The position numbers were made by a program, and so were the translations under genes. Below are positions 33,512 to 42,884 of a stretch of 64,000 bases of DNA, one piece after another (position 1 is the stretch's first letter; every line of letters starts with the position of its first letter). The DNA lies in NCBI GenBank assembly GCA_050331455.1, contig JBHJGV010000027.1, positions 124,001 through 188,000 on the forward strand. The letters run 5' to 3'. The notes below the pieces were generated by a model. It saw nothing but the letters and a program-made list of their open reading frames with translations, searched no databases and was not told the origin of the DNA. Source of the stretch: CAYUYV01 sp050331455 (lineage in GTDB: Bacteria > Pseudomonadota > Alphaproteobacteria > JAJFIK01).

Positions 33512-34957
33512 GTGGACCAAATTCGCCCCATCCTGCTCGTGGTGGGCATTCTGCTCACCGTTATCGGCGTCGCGATGTTGATCCCGACCCTTGTCGACCT
33601 GCTCGCCGATCACGAGGACTGGCAGGTGTTTCTGGTCTCCTCCGGCGCCACCCTGTTCATCGGCGGGGGTCTATGGATCACCAATGCGGTGCCGGTCACC
33701 TCCCTGACTCTGCGCCAAGCTTTTCTGCTCACCACGATCACATGGATCGTGGTGGTCATGTTCGCCGCCGTGCCGCTTTATCTTTGCGGCCTCGGCCTCT
33801 CGGTCACGGATGCGGTTTTCGAGGCCATGTCGGGCCTGACAACGACAGGCTCCACCGTCATTGTCGGGCTCGACGACGCGCCGCCGGGGGTCCTGATGTG
33901 GCGGGCCCTGCTGCAATGGTTGGGCGGCGTGGGCATCATTGTGATGGCCATTGCCGTGCTGCCGATGCTTCAGGTGGGGGGCATGCAGCTCTTCCACCTC
34001 GAATCCTCCGACCGGTCCGACAAGATCCTGCCCCGTGCCACCCAGTTCGTGGCCTCCATCGCGGCGGTCTATGGCTTGCTCACCCTGGCCTGTGCGGTGG
34101 GCTATATGGCGGCCGGTATGGGCAATTTCGATGCGGTCGCCCATGCCATGACCACGGTCGCCACGGGCGGCTATTCGACCAAGGACGCCTCGTTCGGCCA
34201 TTTCGATAGTGGGGCCGCGGATTATGTGGCCGTCGTCTTCATGATCGCCGGGGGCCTTCCCTTCACGCTCTACCTCCTGGCCCTGCGGGGATCCGTTGGA
34301 GCCATCCTGAGAGATCCCCAGGTCCGCTTGTTCATGGCGCTCCTTACCCTGCTCGTTTCCGCCATGACGGTTTACCAGATCGCACGTGAGATCAACGCGC
34401 CCGGCGAAGCGGTCCGGTATGCGGCCTTCAATGTGGTCTCGGTCATGACGGGGACGGGTTATGCGACCACGGATTACGGGGCCTGGGGCGCTTATGCCGT
34501 CACGGTGTTTTTCTTCACCATGTTCATCGGCGGCTGCGCCGGGTCCACATCCTGCGGTGTCAAGATTTTCCGTGTTCATGTGCTTTGGGCGGCAGCCGAG
34601 GCGGAGGTCCGGCGCCTGACCCTGCCCCACGGGGTGTTCACCCCCCGCTATGGCGGACGCCCCCTCGGCCAGGACGTCATTTCATCCGTAACCGCTTTTT
34701 TGTTCCTGTTCCTCATTCTGTTCGGGGCCCTGTCCCTGGCACTGGGCCTCATGGGTCTTGATCCGCTCACGGCGATTTCAGCATCGGCGACGGCGCTCGC
34801 CAATGTGGGGCCGGGTCTTGGCGACGTGGTCGGACCGTCCGGGTCCTTCGCCTCCCTGCCCGAAGCCGCCAAATGGCTGTTGTCCCTCGGCATGTTGCTC
34901 GGCCGGCTGGAGCTCTTCACCGTGCTGGTGATGTTCACGCCGCGCTTCTGGCAGTGA
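33512..34957 (+). CDS. trkH: Potassium uptake channel subunit, TrkH/KtrB family
   Basis: A 481-residue inner-membrane protein with four pore-loop repeats that form the K+ filter: SGLTTTGSTV, TTVATGGYST, VSVMTGTGYATTDY and ATALANVGPGLG, each with the conserved Gly. It forms the membrane part of the Trk/Ktr uptake system, normally gated by a TrkA protein that is not encoded here. The start is GTG at 33512 after a GAGGA site; no in-frame ATG is closer. It follows folE by 87 bases; a long GC-rich inverted repeat between them (GGCGGGCG and CGCCCGCC) may separate transcripts. Confidence 0.93.
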   Translation: MDQIRPILLVVGILLTVIGVAMLIPTLVDLLADHEDWQVFLVSSGATLFIGGGLWITNAVPVTSLTLRQAFLLTTITWIVVVMFAAVPLYLCGLGLSVTDAVFEAMSGLTTTGSTVIVGLDDAPPGVLMWRALLQWLGGVGIIVMAIAVLPMLQVGGMQLFHLESSDRSDKILPRATQFVASIAAVYGLLTLACAVGYMAAGMGNFDAVAHAMTTVATGGYSTKDASFGHFDSGAADYVAVVFMIAGGLPFTLYLLALRGSVGAILRDPQVRLFMALLTLLVSAMTVYQIAREINAPGEAVRYAAFNVVSVMTGTGYATTDYGAWGAYAVTVFFFTMFIGGCAGSTSCGVKIFRVHVLWAAAEAEVRRLTLPHGVFTPRYGGRPLGQDVISSVTAFLFLFLILFGALSLALGLMGLDPLTAISASATALANVGPGLGDVVGPSGSFASLPEAAKWLLSLGMLLGRLELFTVLVMFTPRFWQ

Positions 34958-35055
34958 CCACGGGTGCCGCCCGGACGACGCCCCGCATTTAGGGGATTGC
35001 CAGTCTGTTCCGCCGGCGTCCATGATACGGGTCCTCACCAAGGAATGGAGTGCCC

Positions 35056-36249
35056 ATGGACCTGCCTCCTGACACCTCGAAGGGTTCCGATAGCGTGCGG
35101 GACCTGCTGGACCGCCTGATCGCCTTCGATACGACGAGCCGCCTGTCAAACCGGGCGCTGATCGACTTCGTGGCCGACTATCTCGCCAGCTTCGGCGTGA
35201 AGGCAGATATTCTGCCCAGTGATGATGGGACCAAGGCCAATCTCTATGCGACCATCGGGCCGGAGGCGGCCGGCGGGATCATCCTTTCCGGTCATACGGA
35301 TGTGGTGCCCGTGGAGGGCCAACCCTGGACGAGCGATCCCTTCCGCGTGACGGAACGGGACGGGCTGCTCCTGGGCCGGGGCACGGCGGACATGAAAGGC
35401 TTTGCCGCCTGCGTGCTCGCGGCGGTTCCTGAATTCGTCGCCCGCCCCCTGAAACGTCCGGTGCATATCGCCCTCTCCTATGACGAGGAGGTCGGCTGCC
35501 TCGGCGTGCGGCCCATGATCCGCCATATCATCGACACCTGCCCGCGCCCGGCCCTGTGCATTGTTGGCGAACCCACCTCCATGCGAGTGGTCAATGCCCA
35601 TAAAGGAATCCGCACCCTGACCACTCGGATCCAGGGCCGGGAAGCCCATTCGAGCCAGCCGGATCTGGGCGCCAATGCCATCACCGCCGCAGCCCTTCTG
35701 ATCGCCCATCTGGAGACCATCCGTGGGGATATGAAAGCCCGCGGCGATGCCTCCGGGCGTTTCCATCCGCCCTTCACGACCTTGTCCGTGGGACAGATCG
35801 AGGGCGGTACAGCCGTGAACATCATTGCCCGGGACTGCCGGTTTTCCTGGGAATATCGCAGCCTGCCCGATCAAGATCCGGGCGAGATCCTGGAGCGGTT
35901 CGAGGCCTTCGCCCGGGACACGGTGTTGCCGGCCCTTCGCGAGACCGCACCCGATGCGGCCATCGAGACCGAGGACATCGCCCACGCGCCGGCATTGGCC
36001 CCCTTGGAAGGATCGCCTGCGGAGGCCCTGGCCCTTTACCTCGCAGAACAGAATAGTGTCGAGGCCGTGTCCTATGGGACCGAAGCGGGCCTGTTCCAGG
36101 CGGACGATATCCCCACCGTGGTGTGCGGCCCCGGCGACATTGCCCAGGCCCATAAACCCGACGAATTCGTCTCCATCGCTCAGTTGGAGGCCTGTTCGCG
36201 CTTCCTCCAGCGGCTTGTGGCCCATTGCCGGGACGCCGGTGTGTCCTGA
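35056..36249 (+). CDS. argE: Acetylornithine deacetylase-type M20 metallopeptidase
   Basis: A 397-residue cytoplasmic M20-family hydrolase. Metal and catalytic residues lie in LSGHTDVVPVEGQ, GRGTADMKGF and SYDEEVGCLG, and YGTEAGLFQ is the ArgE-type block near the end. The set fits ArgE, which releases ornithine from N-acetylornithine in arginine synthesis; succinyl-diaminopimelate desuccinylase is the main alternative, but the YGTEAG block and the length favour ArgE. ATG at 35056 is chosen with GGAG five bases upstream; a GTG at 35050 is also in frame. It is convergent with tlyA, 15 bases apart. Confidence 0.85.
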   Translation: MDLPPDTSKGSDSVRDLLDRLIAFDTTSRLSNRALIDFVADYLASFGVKADILPSDDGTKANLYATIGPEAAGGIILSGHTDVVPVEGQPWTSDPFRVTERDGLLLGRGTADMKGFAACVLAAVPEFVARPLKRPVHIALSYDEEVGCLGVRPMIRHIIDTCPRPALCIVGEPTSMRVVNAHKGIRTLTTRIQGREAHSSQPDLGANAITAAALLIAHLETIRGDMKARGDASGRFHPPFTTLSVGQIEGGTAVNIIARDCRFSWEYRSLPDQDPGEILERFEAFARDTVLPALRETAPDAAIETEDIAHAPALAPLEGSPAEALALYLAEQNSVEAVSYGTEAGLFQADDIPTVVCGPGDIAQAHKPDEFVSIAQLEACSRFLQRLVAHCRDAGVS

Positions 36250-36264
36250 GCCGCATGGGGCCTG

Positions 36265-37071
36265 TCACCCTCGCCGGGCGGCCATGAGATATTCCACATT
36301 GCCGTTGGGGCCGGGGATGGGGCTTTCGTCCGTTCCCAGAAGCCTCCAACCCGGCTGTGCGCCCAACCAGGCGAACAAACGCGCACGCACGGCCTCGCGC
36401 TGGGCGGCGTCCCGGACGACGCCGCCTTTGCCCACATGGGCCCGGCCCGCCTCGAATTGAGGTTTGATGAGGGCCACGACCCAGGCATCGGGACCCGCGA
36501 GCGCCAGGGCTGGTGGCAGAGCCAGGGTAAGGGAAATGAAGCTCACATCACAGACGATGGCTTGACAGTCATCGGCCCCCAGATGATCGGCCGTCAGATC
36601 CCGGGCATTGGTCCGCTCATGGACGACGACCCGGGGATCGGCCCGCAGCCGCGGGTCGATCTGTCCATGGCCGACATCGACCGCATACACCCGGGAGGCA
36701 CCCCGACCCAAAAGGACATCCGTGAAGCCGCCGGTCGACGCGCCCAGATCGAGTGCAATGCGCCCGGCGGGATCGAGACCGAACGCGTCGAGGCCATGGG
36801 CCAATTTGAGGCCCCCCCGGGAGACATAGGGCACTGCGGGATCGGCCCAGATGAGGCGACCGGCGGCCGGGACTGTCTGGCTGGCCCGGCGCACGGGGAC
36901 ACCGTCAAGTCGGACCCGGCCCGCCTTGATTTCAGCCTGGGCACGGGCCCGGCTGGGAATGATCCCATGGACCACAAGCCATTGGTCCGCGCGCATCGCC
37001 CCTTGGGGCGGCGCGGATGGATCCGATAACGGTGCCGTGTCCGGATCAGGCCCGCTGGGAGGCGATGCCAT
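36265..37071 (-). CDS. tlyA: TlyA-family rRNA 2'-O-methyltransferase (hemolysin A family)
   Basis: A 268-residue protein. An S4 RNA-binding domain (about 26-85, MRADQWLVVHGIIPSRARAQ) precedes a FtsJ-like Rossmann methyltransferase with the SAM motif ALDLGASTGGFTDVLL (about 107-122) and VCDVSFISLTLALP. TlyA proteins 2'-O-methylate cytidines in 16S and 23S rRNA. The frame starts at ATG 37071, which overlaps the dxs 3' end by 26 bases; the first 25 residues are a Pro/Ser-rich stretch, and an ATG at 36996 preceded by AAGGGG would give the usual family length of about 243. The overlap suggests translation coupled to dxs, as in many alphaproteobacteria. Confidence 0.9.
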   Translation of the reverse strand: MASPPSGPDPDTAPLSDPSAPPQGAMRADQWLVVHGIIPSRARAQAEIKAGRVRLDGVPVRRASQTVPAAGRLIWADPAVPYVSRGGLKLAHGLDAFGLDPAGRIALDLGASTGGFTDVLLGRGASRVYAVDVGHGQIDPRLRADPRVVVHERTNARDLTADHLGADDCQAIVCDVSFISLTLALPPALALAGPDAWVVALIKPQFEAGRAHVGKGGVVRDAAQREAVRARLFAWLGAQPGWRLLGTDESPIPGPNGNVEYLMAARRG

Positions 37072-38989
37072 GGCCGGAGGTGGCGAGAGTCTTCAGCACC
37101 GTCTCCACGATCTGCGGCGCGTTGAGACCGGCCATGTCGTACATGGCATGGGGCTTGTCCTGGTCGATGAAGATGTCCGGCAGAGTCATGGTACGGACCT
37201 TCAGCCCGCGGTCCAGAAGACCGTCATGGGCCAGGAAGTTGAGCACATGGCTGCCGAAGCCGCCGATCGATCCCTCCTCGATCGTGATCAGCACTTCGTG
37301 CTCATTGGCAAGCCGACGCACCAGTTCCGTATCCAGGGGCTTGCAGAACCGCGCATCCACAATGGTCGGCTTAATGCCGTGCTGGGCGGCGAGGTCCTCA
37401 GCCGCCTTCTTCACTTCGCCAAGGCGCGTGCCGAAGCTGAGAATGGCCGCCGTATTGCCTTCCTGGATAACCCGGCCCTTGCCGATCTCCAATGGCGTGC
37501 CGATATCTGGCAGCTCCAAACCAATGCCTTCGCCGCGGGGATAGCGGAACGCACACGGACGGTCATCGATTTCCGCGGCCGTCGCAATCATGTGCATAAA
37601 TTCGACTTCGTCCGCCGACGCCATGACCACCATGCCGGGCAGGCACGCCATGAACGCGATATCGAAGGAGCCGGCATGGGTCGGCCCGTCGGCTCCGACC
37701 AGCCCCGCCCGGTCGATGGCGAAACGCACCGGCAAACGCTGGATGGCGACATCGTGGACGACCTGGTCATACCCCCGCTGAAGGAAGGTGGAATAGATGG
37801 CGGCGAACGGCCGGTAGCCTTCGCAGGCGAGACCGGCGGCAAAGGTCACCGCATGCTGTTCCGCAATGCCCACATCAAAGCATCTGGTCGGATGGAGGGT
37901 GATGAATTTGTCGAGGCCGCTGCCGGCGGTCATGGCCGGGGTCACGGCGACGATCCGGTCGTCCCGGTCGGCATGTTTGGCCAGGGTTTCGGCAAAGACC
38001 TTCGGATAGCCCGGCGCATTCGGCTTCGGCTTGTGCTGCTGGCCGGTCGCCACGTCGAATTTGGCAACGCCGTGATATTTGTCGGCAGAGCTTTCCGCAG
38101 GCGGATAACCCTTGCCCTTCTGGGTGACCGCATGGATCAGCACCGGGCCGTCACCCTTGTCCCGCACATTCTTCAGCACCGGAACCAAATGGTCCAGATT
38201 GTGACCGTCGATGGGCCCAATATAGTAAAAACCCAATTCCTCGAACAGCGTTCCGCCGGTGACGATGCCGCGGGCATATTCTTCGGCCCGGCGCGCTGTC
38301 TGCTCCAGGGATTTGGGCAGGCGCTCCGCCAGGGTCTTGCCCAGCGAGCGGATATTCTGGAAGGTTCCGCTGGACAGGAGACGCGCAAGATAGGCGCTCA
38401 TGGCGCCGACGGGCGGCGAGATCGACATGTCGTTGTCGTTGAGGATCACGATCAGGCGCGATCCCAGATGTCCCGCATTGTTCATGGCCTCATAGGCCAT
38501 GCCGGCGCTCATGGAGCCGTCGCCGATCACCGAGATCACGCTGTTGTCGCCGCCGCTCAGGTCACGTCCAACTGCCATGCCGAGGCCGGCGGAAATGGAT
38601 GTGGACGAATGGGCGGCGCCGAAAGGGTCGTATTCGCTCTCGGCCCGTTTGGTGAACCCGGAAAGCCCGCCACCCTGGCGGATGGTCCGGATCCGGTCCC
38701 GCCGGCCTGTGAGAATTTTGTGGGGGTAGCACTGGTGCCCCACATCCCAGATCAGCCGGTCGTCGGGCGTATTGAAGACGTGATGGATCGCCACCGTCAG
38801 TTCCACCACACCAAGCCCGGCGCCGAGGTGACCGCCGGTGACGGAAACCGCATCGATCGTTTCCGCGCGCAATTCATCGGCAAGCTGACGAAGTTCCTTC
38901 GCGGAAAGATCCCGCATGTCCGCCGGCAGATTAACCGTATCGAGCAGCGGAGTTTTGCCCAAATGGGCCGTGTTGATTGTATCGACCAA
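37046..38989 (-). CDS. dxs: 1-deoxy-D-xylulose-5-phosphate synthase
   Basis: A 647-residue thiamine-diphosphate enzyme that condenses pyruvate and glyceraldehyde 3-phosphate, the entry step of the MEP isoprenoid pathway. ThDP/Mg motif GDGSMSAGMAYEAMNNAG, the His of VGHQCYPHKIL, and the transketolase block DVGIAEQHAVTFAAGLA with DRAGLVGADGPTHAG are present; length is typical. The start is a TTG at 38989 supported by AGGAGG nine bases upstream; there is no in-frame ATG before the conserved region. It stands between ispA (upstream) and tlyA (downstream), the familiar alphaproteobacterial order, although a 519-base gap separates it from ispA and may contain its own promoter. Confidence 0.97.
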   Translation of the reverse strand: MVDTINTAHLGKTPLLDTVNLPADMRDLSAKELRQLADELRAETIDAVSVTGGHLGAGLGVVELTVAIHHVFNTPDDRLIWDVGHQCYPHKILTGRRDRIRTIRQGGGLSGFTKRAESEYDPFGAAHSSTSISAGLGMAVGRDLSGGDNSVISVIGDGSMSAGMAYEAMNNAGHLGSRLIVILNDNDMSISPPVGAMSAYLARLLSSGTFQNIRSLGKTLAERLPKSLEQTARRAEEYARGIVTGGTLFEELGFYYIGPIDGHNLDHLVPVLKNVRDKGDGPVLIHAVTQKGKGYPPAESSADKYHGVAKFDVATGQQHKPKPNAPGYPKVFAETLAKHADRDDRIVAVTPAMTAGSGLDKFITLHPTRCFDVGIAEQHAVTFAAGLACEGYRPFAAIYSTFLQRGYDQVVHDVAIQRLPVRFAIDRAGLVGADGPTHAGSFDIAFMACLPGMVVMASADEVEFMHMIATAAEIDDRPCAFRYPRGEGIGLELPDIGTPLEIGKGRVIQEGNTAAILSFGTRLGEVKKAAEDLAAQHGIKPTIVDARFCKPLDTELVRRLANEHEVLITIEEGSIGGFGSHVLNFLAHDGLLDRGLKVRTMTLPDIFIDQDKPHAMYDMAGLNAPQIVETVLKTLATSGHGIASQRA

Positions 38990-39508
38990 GGGATCACCCC
39001 TCCTGCAGTCCGAAAGTATTATGTCGTTATCCGCCCTGTTCCGGCGTGTCTATCCCGCTCCGCGACCGCAAGGCCACATCGGAGCCGGGTGCAGGTCCAG
39101 TTGGATGAATGCCTCACCCGTGGAAACCGGTCCTGCCCGCACGTGGCCCGACACGGATTGGCGACGGGCCGTCTTGCAGCCATGCCACGGCGATATTCGC
39201 GTGTCGCACCAAAAGGTTGCTGCGACCTGTCCTGCCGAGCACCGCATCCATACCGTACCCTGACCATTGCGTCAGGACCGTGGCGGTTCCTCATCTGTTC
39301 AGTCGGTTTCCCGCTGGCATCCGAATGGACCCGGTCACGCAATTGCTTGGAAAACCCACTTTGTCACCACAGATATGATATCTCCGGTTACGACTCTTGC
39401 AGCGACACGCTGCACACCGACAGTATGACCAGTGCTGCCGGCCAGCAAGACCATCCTTCGATCAAACCGCGGAGACGACCGTGCGGCGAGACCGGCAGGG
39501 CGAGGTTC
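38990..39508. other. Gap between ispA and dxs
   Basis: About 520 bases without a credible gene in either direction. Its 3' end carries the dxs ribosome-binding site (AGGAGG on the minus strand near 39005). The length, compared with the usually tight ispA-dxs spacing, suggests a separate dxs promoter. I see no riboswitch or repeat in it. Confidence 0.5.
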
Positions 39509-40453
39509 TCAGGCCCCCTCCCCGATCACAAAACCGGCAAGACTGCGCAAGGGGTCGGCTTTCTCGTCAAACATGTCCAGATGGCGAATCGCCTGCCTTG
39601 CCAGGAGTCCGGCCTGGTTGCGGGCCCGCTCCTCCCCCAGGACCGGCAGGAAGGTTGCGCGGCCCGGTGTTTCCGCCAATTCCGGCGGGGGTGCGGGTAC
39701 CGGCTCGACCGCGCTCGGCCCGGCGTTCTCGTTATCGGCCGCCGGCGGGGGCGCGGCATAATCGGCAAGGTCATCCATGATCTGAAGGGCCAGCGCCAAA
39801 TCATGCGCATACCCGTTCATGGCGCCGGCCATGTCTTCGCTTGCCCTTGCAATCAAGGGGCCCGTTTCGCAACTAAAGGCGATCAACGCGCCCGTTTTCA
39901 TGCGCTGCAGCCGGGTCAGCGTGCCGATATCCATGTCCTGCTGCCGGCAGGCATAATCGATCATCTGCCCACCAATCATCCCGCCATGGCCGATGGCATC
40001 GCTCATATGGGAGACGAGGGATCCACGGATGAACGGATCCGGGCAGGTCTTGGGGCTGGATACGATGGAAAAGCTCAGGGCCAGGAGGGCATTGCCGGCC
40101 AGGATCGCCGTGGCCTCGTCAAAAGCCTGATGCGTCACGGGCCGGCTGCGCCGGCGCCGGCCGTCCCCCATGGAGGGCAGGTCGTCATGGATCAGGGCAT
40201 GGGCGTGCAGGCATTCCACGGCGGCGGCGATGCGCAGCATGGCCCGCTCATCGGCCCCGAGCAGCCGGCCGCTCTGGCACACCAGAAACGCCCGCAACCG
40301 GTTCCCGCCGGTAAGGACCGCATGGCGCATGGCCTCCAGAAGCGGCGATTCGGGCCCCTGGGGCCGCGGAAGGAGATCCTTGAGCGTGTCCTCGACGGCC
40401 TGGGTGAGGCGGGCCATTTCCGTGGCGAAGTGCGATGAGGCGGTCTGCAGCAT
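39509..40453 (-). CDS. ispA: Polyprenyl (farnesyl) diphosphate synthase, divergent active site
   Basis: A 314-residue trans-prenyltransferase. From the ATG at 40453 the family helices begin at once; an ATG at 40501 and a GTG at 40513 are in frame but would add a basic tail. The aspartate-rich FARM is HDDLPSMGDG (Asp90, Asp91): the third Asp of DDxxxxD (position 96) is Gly, next to Asp97. The GGKR block is GGNRLRA (Lys to Asn51) and AGDAL is AGNAL (Asn121). The second motif DDLAD (227-231) is intact but is followed by a Pro/Ala-rich stretch (233-259) in place of the usual GDxxxLGK segment. KTG at 186-188 is kept. Position between xseB and dxs fits IspA, which makes farnesyl diphosphate; activity of this version is uncertain. 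Confidence 0.85.
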   Translation of the reverse strand: MLQTASSHFATEMARLTQAVEDTLKDLLPRPQGPESPLLEAMRHAVLTGGNRLRAFLVCQSGRLLGADERAMLRIAAAVECLHAHALIHDDLPSMGDGRRRRSRPVTHQAFDEATAILAGNALLALSFSIVSSPKTCPDPFIRGSLVSHMSDAIGHGGMIGGQMIDYACRQQDMDIGTLTRLQRMKTGALIAFSCETGPLIARASEDMAGAMNGYAHDLALALQIMDDLADYAAPPPAADNENAGPSAVEPVPAPPPELAETPGRATFLPVLGEERARNQAGLLARQAIRHLDMFDEKADPLRSLAGFVIGEGA

Positions 40454-40537
40454 GGATGGGCTTTCGGCTGGCCGCGCACGGGCGGCGCCGCGTCGGCACA
40501 TCGGAGGAAACACAAGCGCGGGAAACGGCTCGCCGGA

Positions 40538-40831
40538 TCAGTTGAGATCCGCAGCGACGGCGTCGACGCCGCCATGGGGGCCGCCATCGGGGCCGGACAC
40601 GATCTTGTCGATCCGGGACTGGGCGGATTTCAGCTTGGCATCGCAATGCTCCTTGAGGCGGGTGCCCCGCTCATAGAGCGTGATCGACTGCTCAAGATCG
40701 ACGGCGCCGCCTTCGAGCTGCTCGACGATCCGTTCCAACTCGCCCAGCGCCTGCTCGAAACTCATGCCCTCGATCGACGGCTGGGGCACCTTGTGGGCTT
40801 CGCTTTGCGATGGGGCGGCTGAGGCGGTCAT
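40538..40831 (-). CDS. xseB: Exodeoxyribonuclease VII small subunit
   Basis: A 97-residue helical protein. The family core is SFEQALGELERIVEQLEGGAV followed by DLEQSITLYERGTRLKEHC, ending KLKSAQSRIDKI, matching XseB, which binds XseA to form the nuclease degrading single-stranded DNA. xseA is not in the window. ATG at 40831 is preferred, with GGAG seven bases upstream; GTG at 40837 is in frame. It heads the xseB-ispA-dxs-tlyA run. Confidence 0.93.
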   Translation of the reverse strand: MTASAAPSQSEAHKVPQPSIEGMSFEQALGELERIVEQLEGGAVDLEQSITLYERGTRLKEHCDAKLKSAQSRIDKIVSGPDGGPHGGVDAVAADLN

Positions 40832-41073
40832 GGGCACTCTCCATTGGTCTGTATCCTGTATGCGCCGGCCCGGGCGACTGGCCCGAAGCCTTTATGCGGC
40901 CCCAAGGCCCGCAGGGCCGTCATCCTGCCCAGGGCCGGAGGGGCGCACGCCCGTCTCAAAGGGGGCCACAGGGGGCCTTACCACCCTATGAACGCGGCCA
41001 TGGACCAAACATTGACAAACATGACCGTGGCGCCGAGGTGGCGCGGCGCGCCCGGACCGGGTGGCGAACCCGT

Positions 41074-41694
41074 TCAGTCCACGGGGCGGCGGACCAGGCG
41101 GCGCCAGGCCCAGTAATGGTCCCCGCCGTCCCGGTCGCAGATCCAACCGCGGCGCACCAGGGCCCGCCGCAGCATGCGGTTGAACCAGCCATGGCCGCAC
41201 AGGACCACACTGCCATCCGCGGCCGCCGTTTCCAGTCGATCAGCGCCCGCCTGGGCCCGTTTCGACGCCAGCGTGACGGATTCGCCGCCGCCGGCATAGC
41301 CGAGGAGCCAGGCCGTGCGGCTGGCGGCCATCCATTGGGGCGGGGTCAGGCGGACGAACGGCAAGGGCGGTGCCGGCAGGGGCGCCTCGACGAACAGCGG
41401 ATCGATGTCATAGATGCGCGGCCCGTAAACGGCCCGGGCCGTCTCACAGGCCCGGGGCAGCGGGCTCGAAAGCCGGTGAACCGCGTCCCGGGCCACGGCC
41501 AACAGGTCTTGCGGGGGCTCTTCGCCGTAAACGAGGCCCGCCCGGTTATAGGCCTCCCACCACGCATTCCATTGGGGCGCGGTCAACAGCCCCCCGCGGG
41601 AGAGATCCGGTCGCCCGTGGCGCACCAGAACGATCGGCCCGGCGGCTCGTGCGTCCTGGTGCCGTGCCCTGTCCCCGTGGGCCTCCCCGTCCAT
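41074..41694 (-). CDS. Histidine phosphatase family protein
   Basis: A 206-residue protein of the phosphoglycerate-mutase-like histidine phosphatase superfamily. The RHG motif is VLVRHGRPD, the Arg of SSPLPRACETA follows, and the second catalytic His lies in VVLCGHGWFNRML. The start at 41694 has GGGGAGG eight bases upstream; the frame is open to 41823 but that extension is low-complexity. The insert between the motifs is rich in Pro and Trp (ALPAPPLPF type), unlike the usual phosphoglycerate mutases, so the substrate is unknown. It follows the HDAC-like gene on the same strand, 164 bases away; the 240 bases beyond its stop hold nothing recognisable. Confidence 0.8.
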   Translation of the reverse strand: MDGEAHGDRARHQDARAAGPIVLVRHGRPDLSRGGLLTAPQWNAWWEAYNRAGLVYGEEPPQDLLAVARDAVHRLSSPLPRACETARAVYGPRIYDIDPLFVEAPLPAPPLPFVRLTPPQWMAASRTAWLLGYAGGGESVTLASKRAQAGADRLETAAADGSVVLCGHGWFNRMLRRALVRRGWICDRDGGDHYWAWRRLVRRPVD

Positions 41695-41858
41695 CCCGTC
41701 GCCTCCCCAAGAGTCCTCGCGCGGTGCGCCCCCCGCCCGCCATGCCAGCCCAAGGCCACGGTGAGCGTCGTCGCCATCGGCCAAAAGAAAAGGGACGGCC
41801 ACGGATGGTGGCCTCCCTTTCATCCCGGTGTGCCTGTCTCGCTGGAGCGCACCCCTCT

Positions 41859-42794
41859 TCAGGCGCCCATCAGGGCCCGCACATGGGCCGCTGCACTGCT
41901 GGCCAGCGCGCGCAGGTCATATCCGCCTTCCAGCGTGGACACAATGCGCCCTTTGCAATGGGTCCTGGCCACCGCCATGAGGGTCCTGGTCGCCCAGGCA
42001 AAATCATCCTCGGTCAGATTGAGATGGGCGAGCGGGTCGCGCTTATGGCCATCGAAACCGGCCGAAATGATCAGGAATTCCGGGCGAAACGCCTCCAGGG
42101 CCGGCAGCAGACCCAGGGTGACCGCATCGCGGAAGTCATGCGATCCCGCGCCGGGCGGCAGAACCACATTGACGATATTGCCGTCCGCGCCCCGTTCCGA
42201 CGGGAAGCCCGTGCCCGGAAAGATATGGCCTTGGTGCACCGACCCGTAAAACAAGCTCGGATCGTCATGGAAGATGTCCTGGGTGCCATTGCCGTGGTGG
42301 ACGTCGAAATCAATCACGGCAACCCGGGCGCAGCCATGGACGTCCCGGGCGTGATAGGCGGCAACGGCCGCGTTGTTGAAAAAACAAAAACCCATGGCCG
42401 TGCCCTGGGTCGCGTGGTGGCCCGGCGGGCGCACGGCGCAGAAGGCATTCGTATTGGGCTGGGCCATCACCTCGTCGACCGCCTGGGCGGCGGCGCCGGC
42501 GGCGTACAACATCGCCTTGCCGGATCCGCTCGAAAGGGCGGTGTCCATGTCGATAAAGACCGGCGAGTGCCCCGGCTCCGGCACCATGGCCAGGATGCTG
42601 TCCACATAGACAGCCGTATGGGCGCGGAGCAATTCATCCCGCGTGGCCTCGCGGGCGTGCTCCCGGGCGAGGTAAAAAAAGTCCTCCGCCTCGAAAGCCG
42701 CGAGGATGGCCTTGAGACGCTCGGGGCATTCAGGGTGCCCATCCATGGGGTCGTGATCGAGGCACGCGGGATGGGTGATCAGAAGCGTTTGCAT
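41859..42794 (-). CDS. Histone-deacetylase-family amidohydrolase (AcuC/AphA class)
   Basis: A 311-residue zinc deacetylase. All family motifs are present: HPECPERL, AVRPPGHHATQG, VIDFDVHHGNGTQDIF (zinc ligands Asp and His), SAGFDGHKRDPL (Asp ligand) and LEGGYD near the end. Bacterial members remove acetyl groups from acetyl-polyamines, acetyl-lysine or similar amides; the substrate cannot be told here. ATG at 42794 has GGAG ten bases upstream; a TTG at 42800 is also in frame. It lies between the DedA-type gene and the histidine phosphatase gene, all on the minus strand. In alphaproteobacteria a HDAC-like gene near xseB-dxs is a familiar neighbourhood. Confidence 0.9.
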   Translation of the reverse strand: MQTLLITHPACLDHDPMDGHPECPERLKAILAAFEAEDFFYLAREHAREATRDELLRAHTAVYVDSILAMVPEPGHSPVFIDMDTALSSGSGKAMLYAAGAAAQAVDEVMAQPNTNAFCAVRPPGHHATQGTAMGFCFFNNAAVAAYHARDVHGCARVAVIDFDVHHGNGTQDIFHDDPSLFYGSVHQGHIFPGTGFPSERGADGNIVNVVLPPGAGSHDFRDAVTLGLLPALEAFRPEFLIISAGFDGHKRDPLAHLNLTEDDFAWATRTLMAVARTHCKGRIVSTLEGGYDLRALASSAAAHVRALMGA

Positions 42795-42884
42795 GGCCAA
42801 ATGCTCCGATGCCTGGACGCCTTGCGCAAGGGAAATTCGCCCCGAAAGGCGTTTTCCGGCCCCGAACGCTGCGCCGACCTGCCG

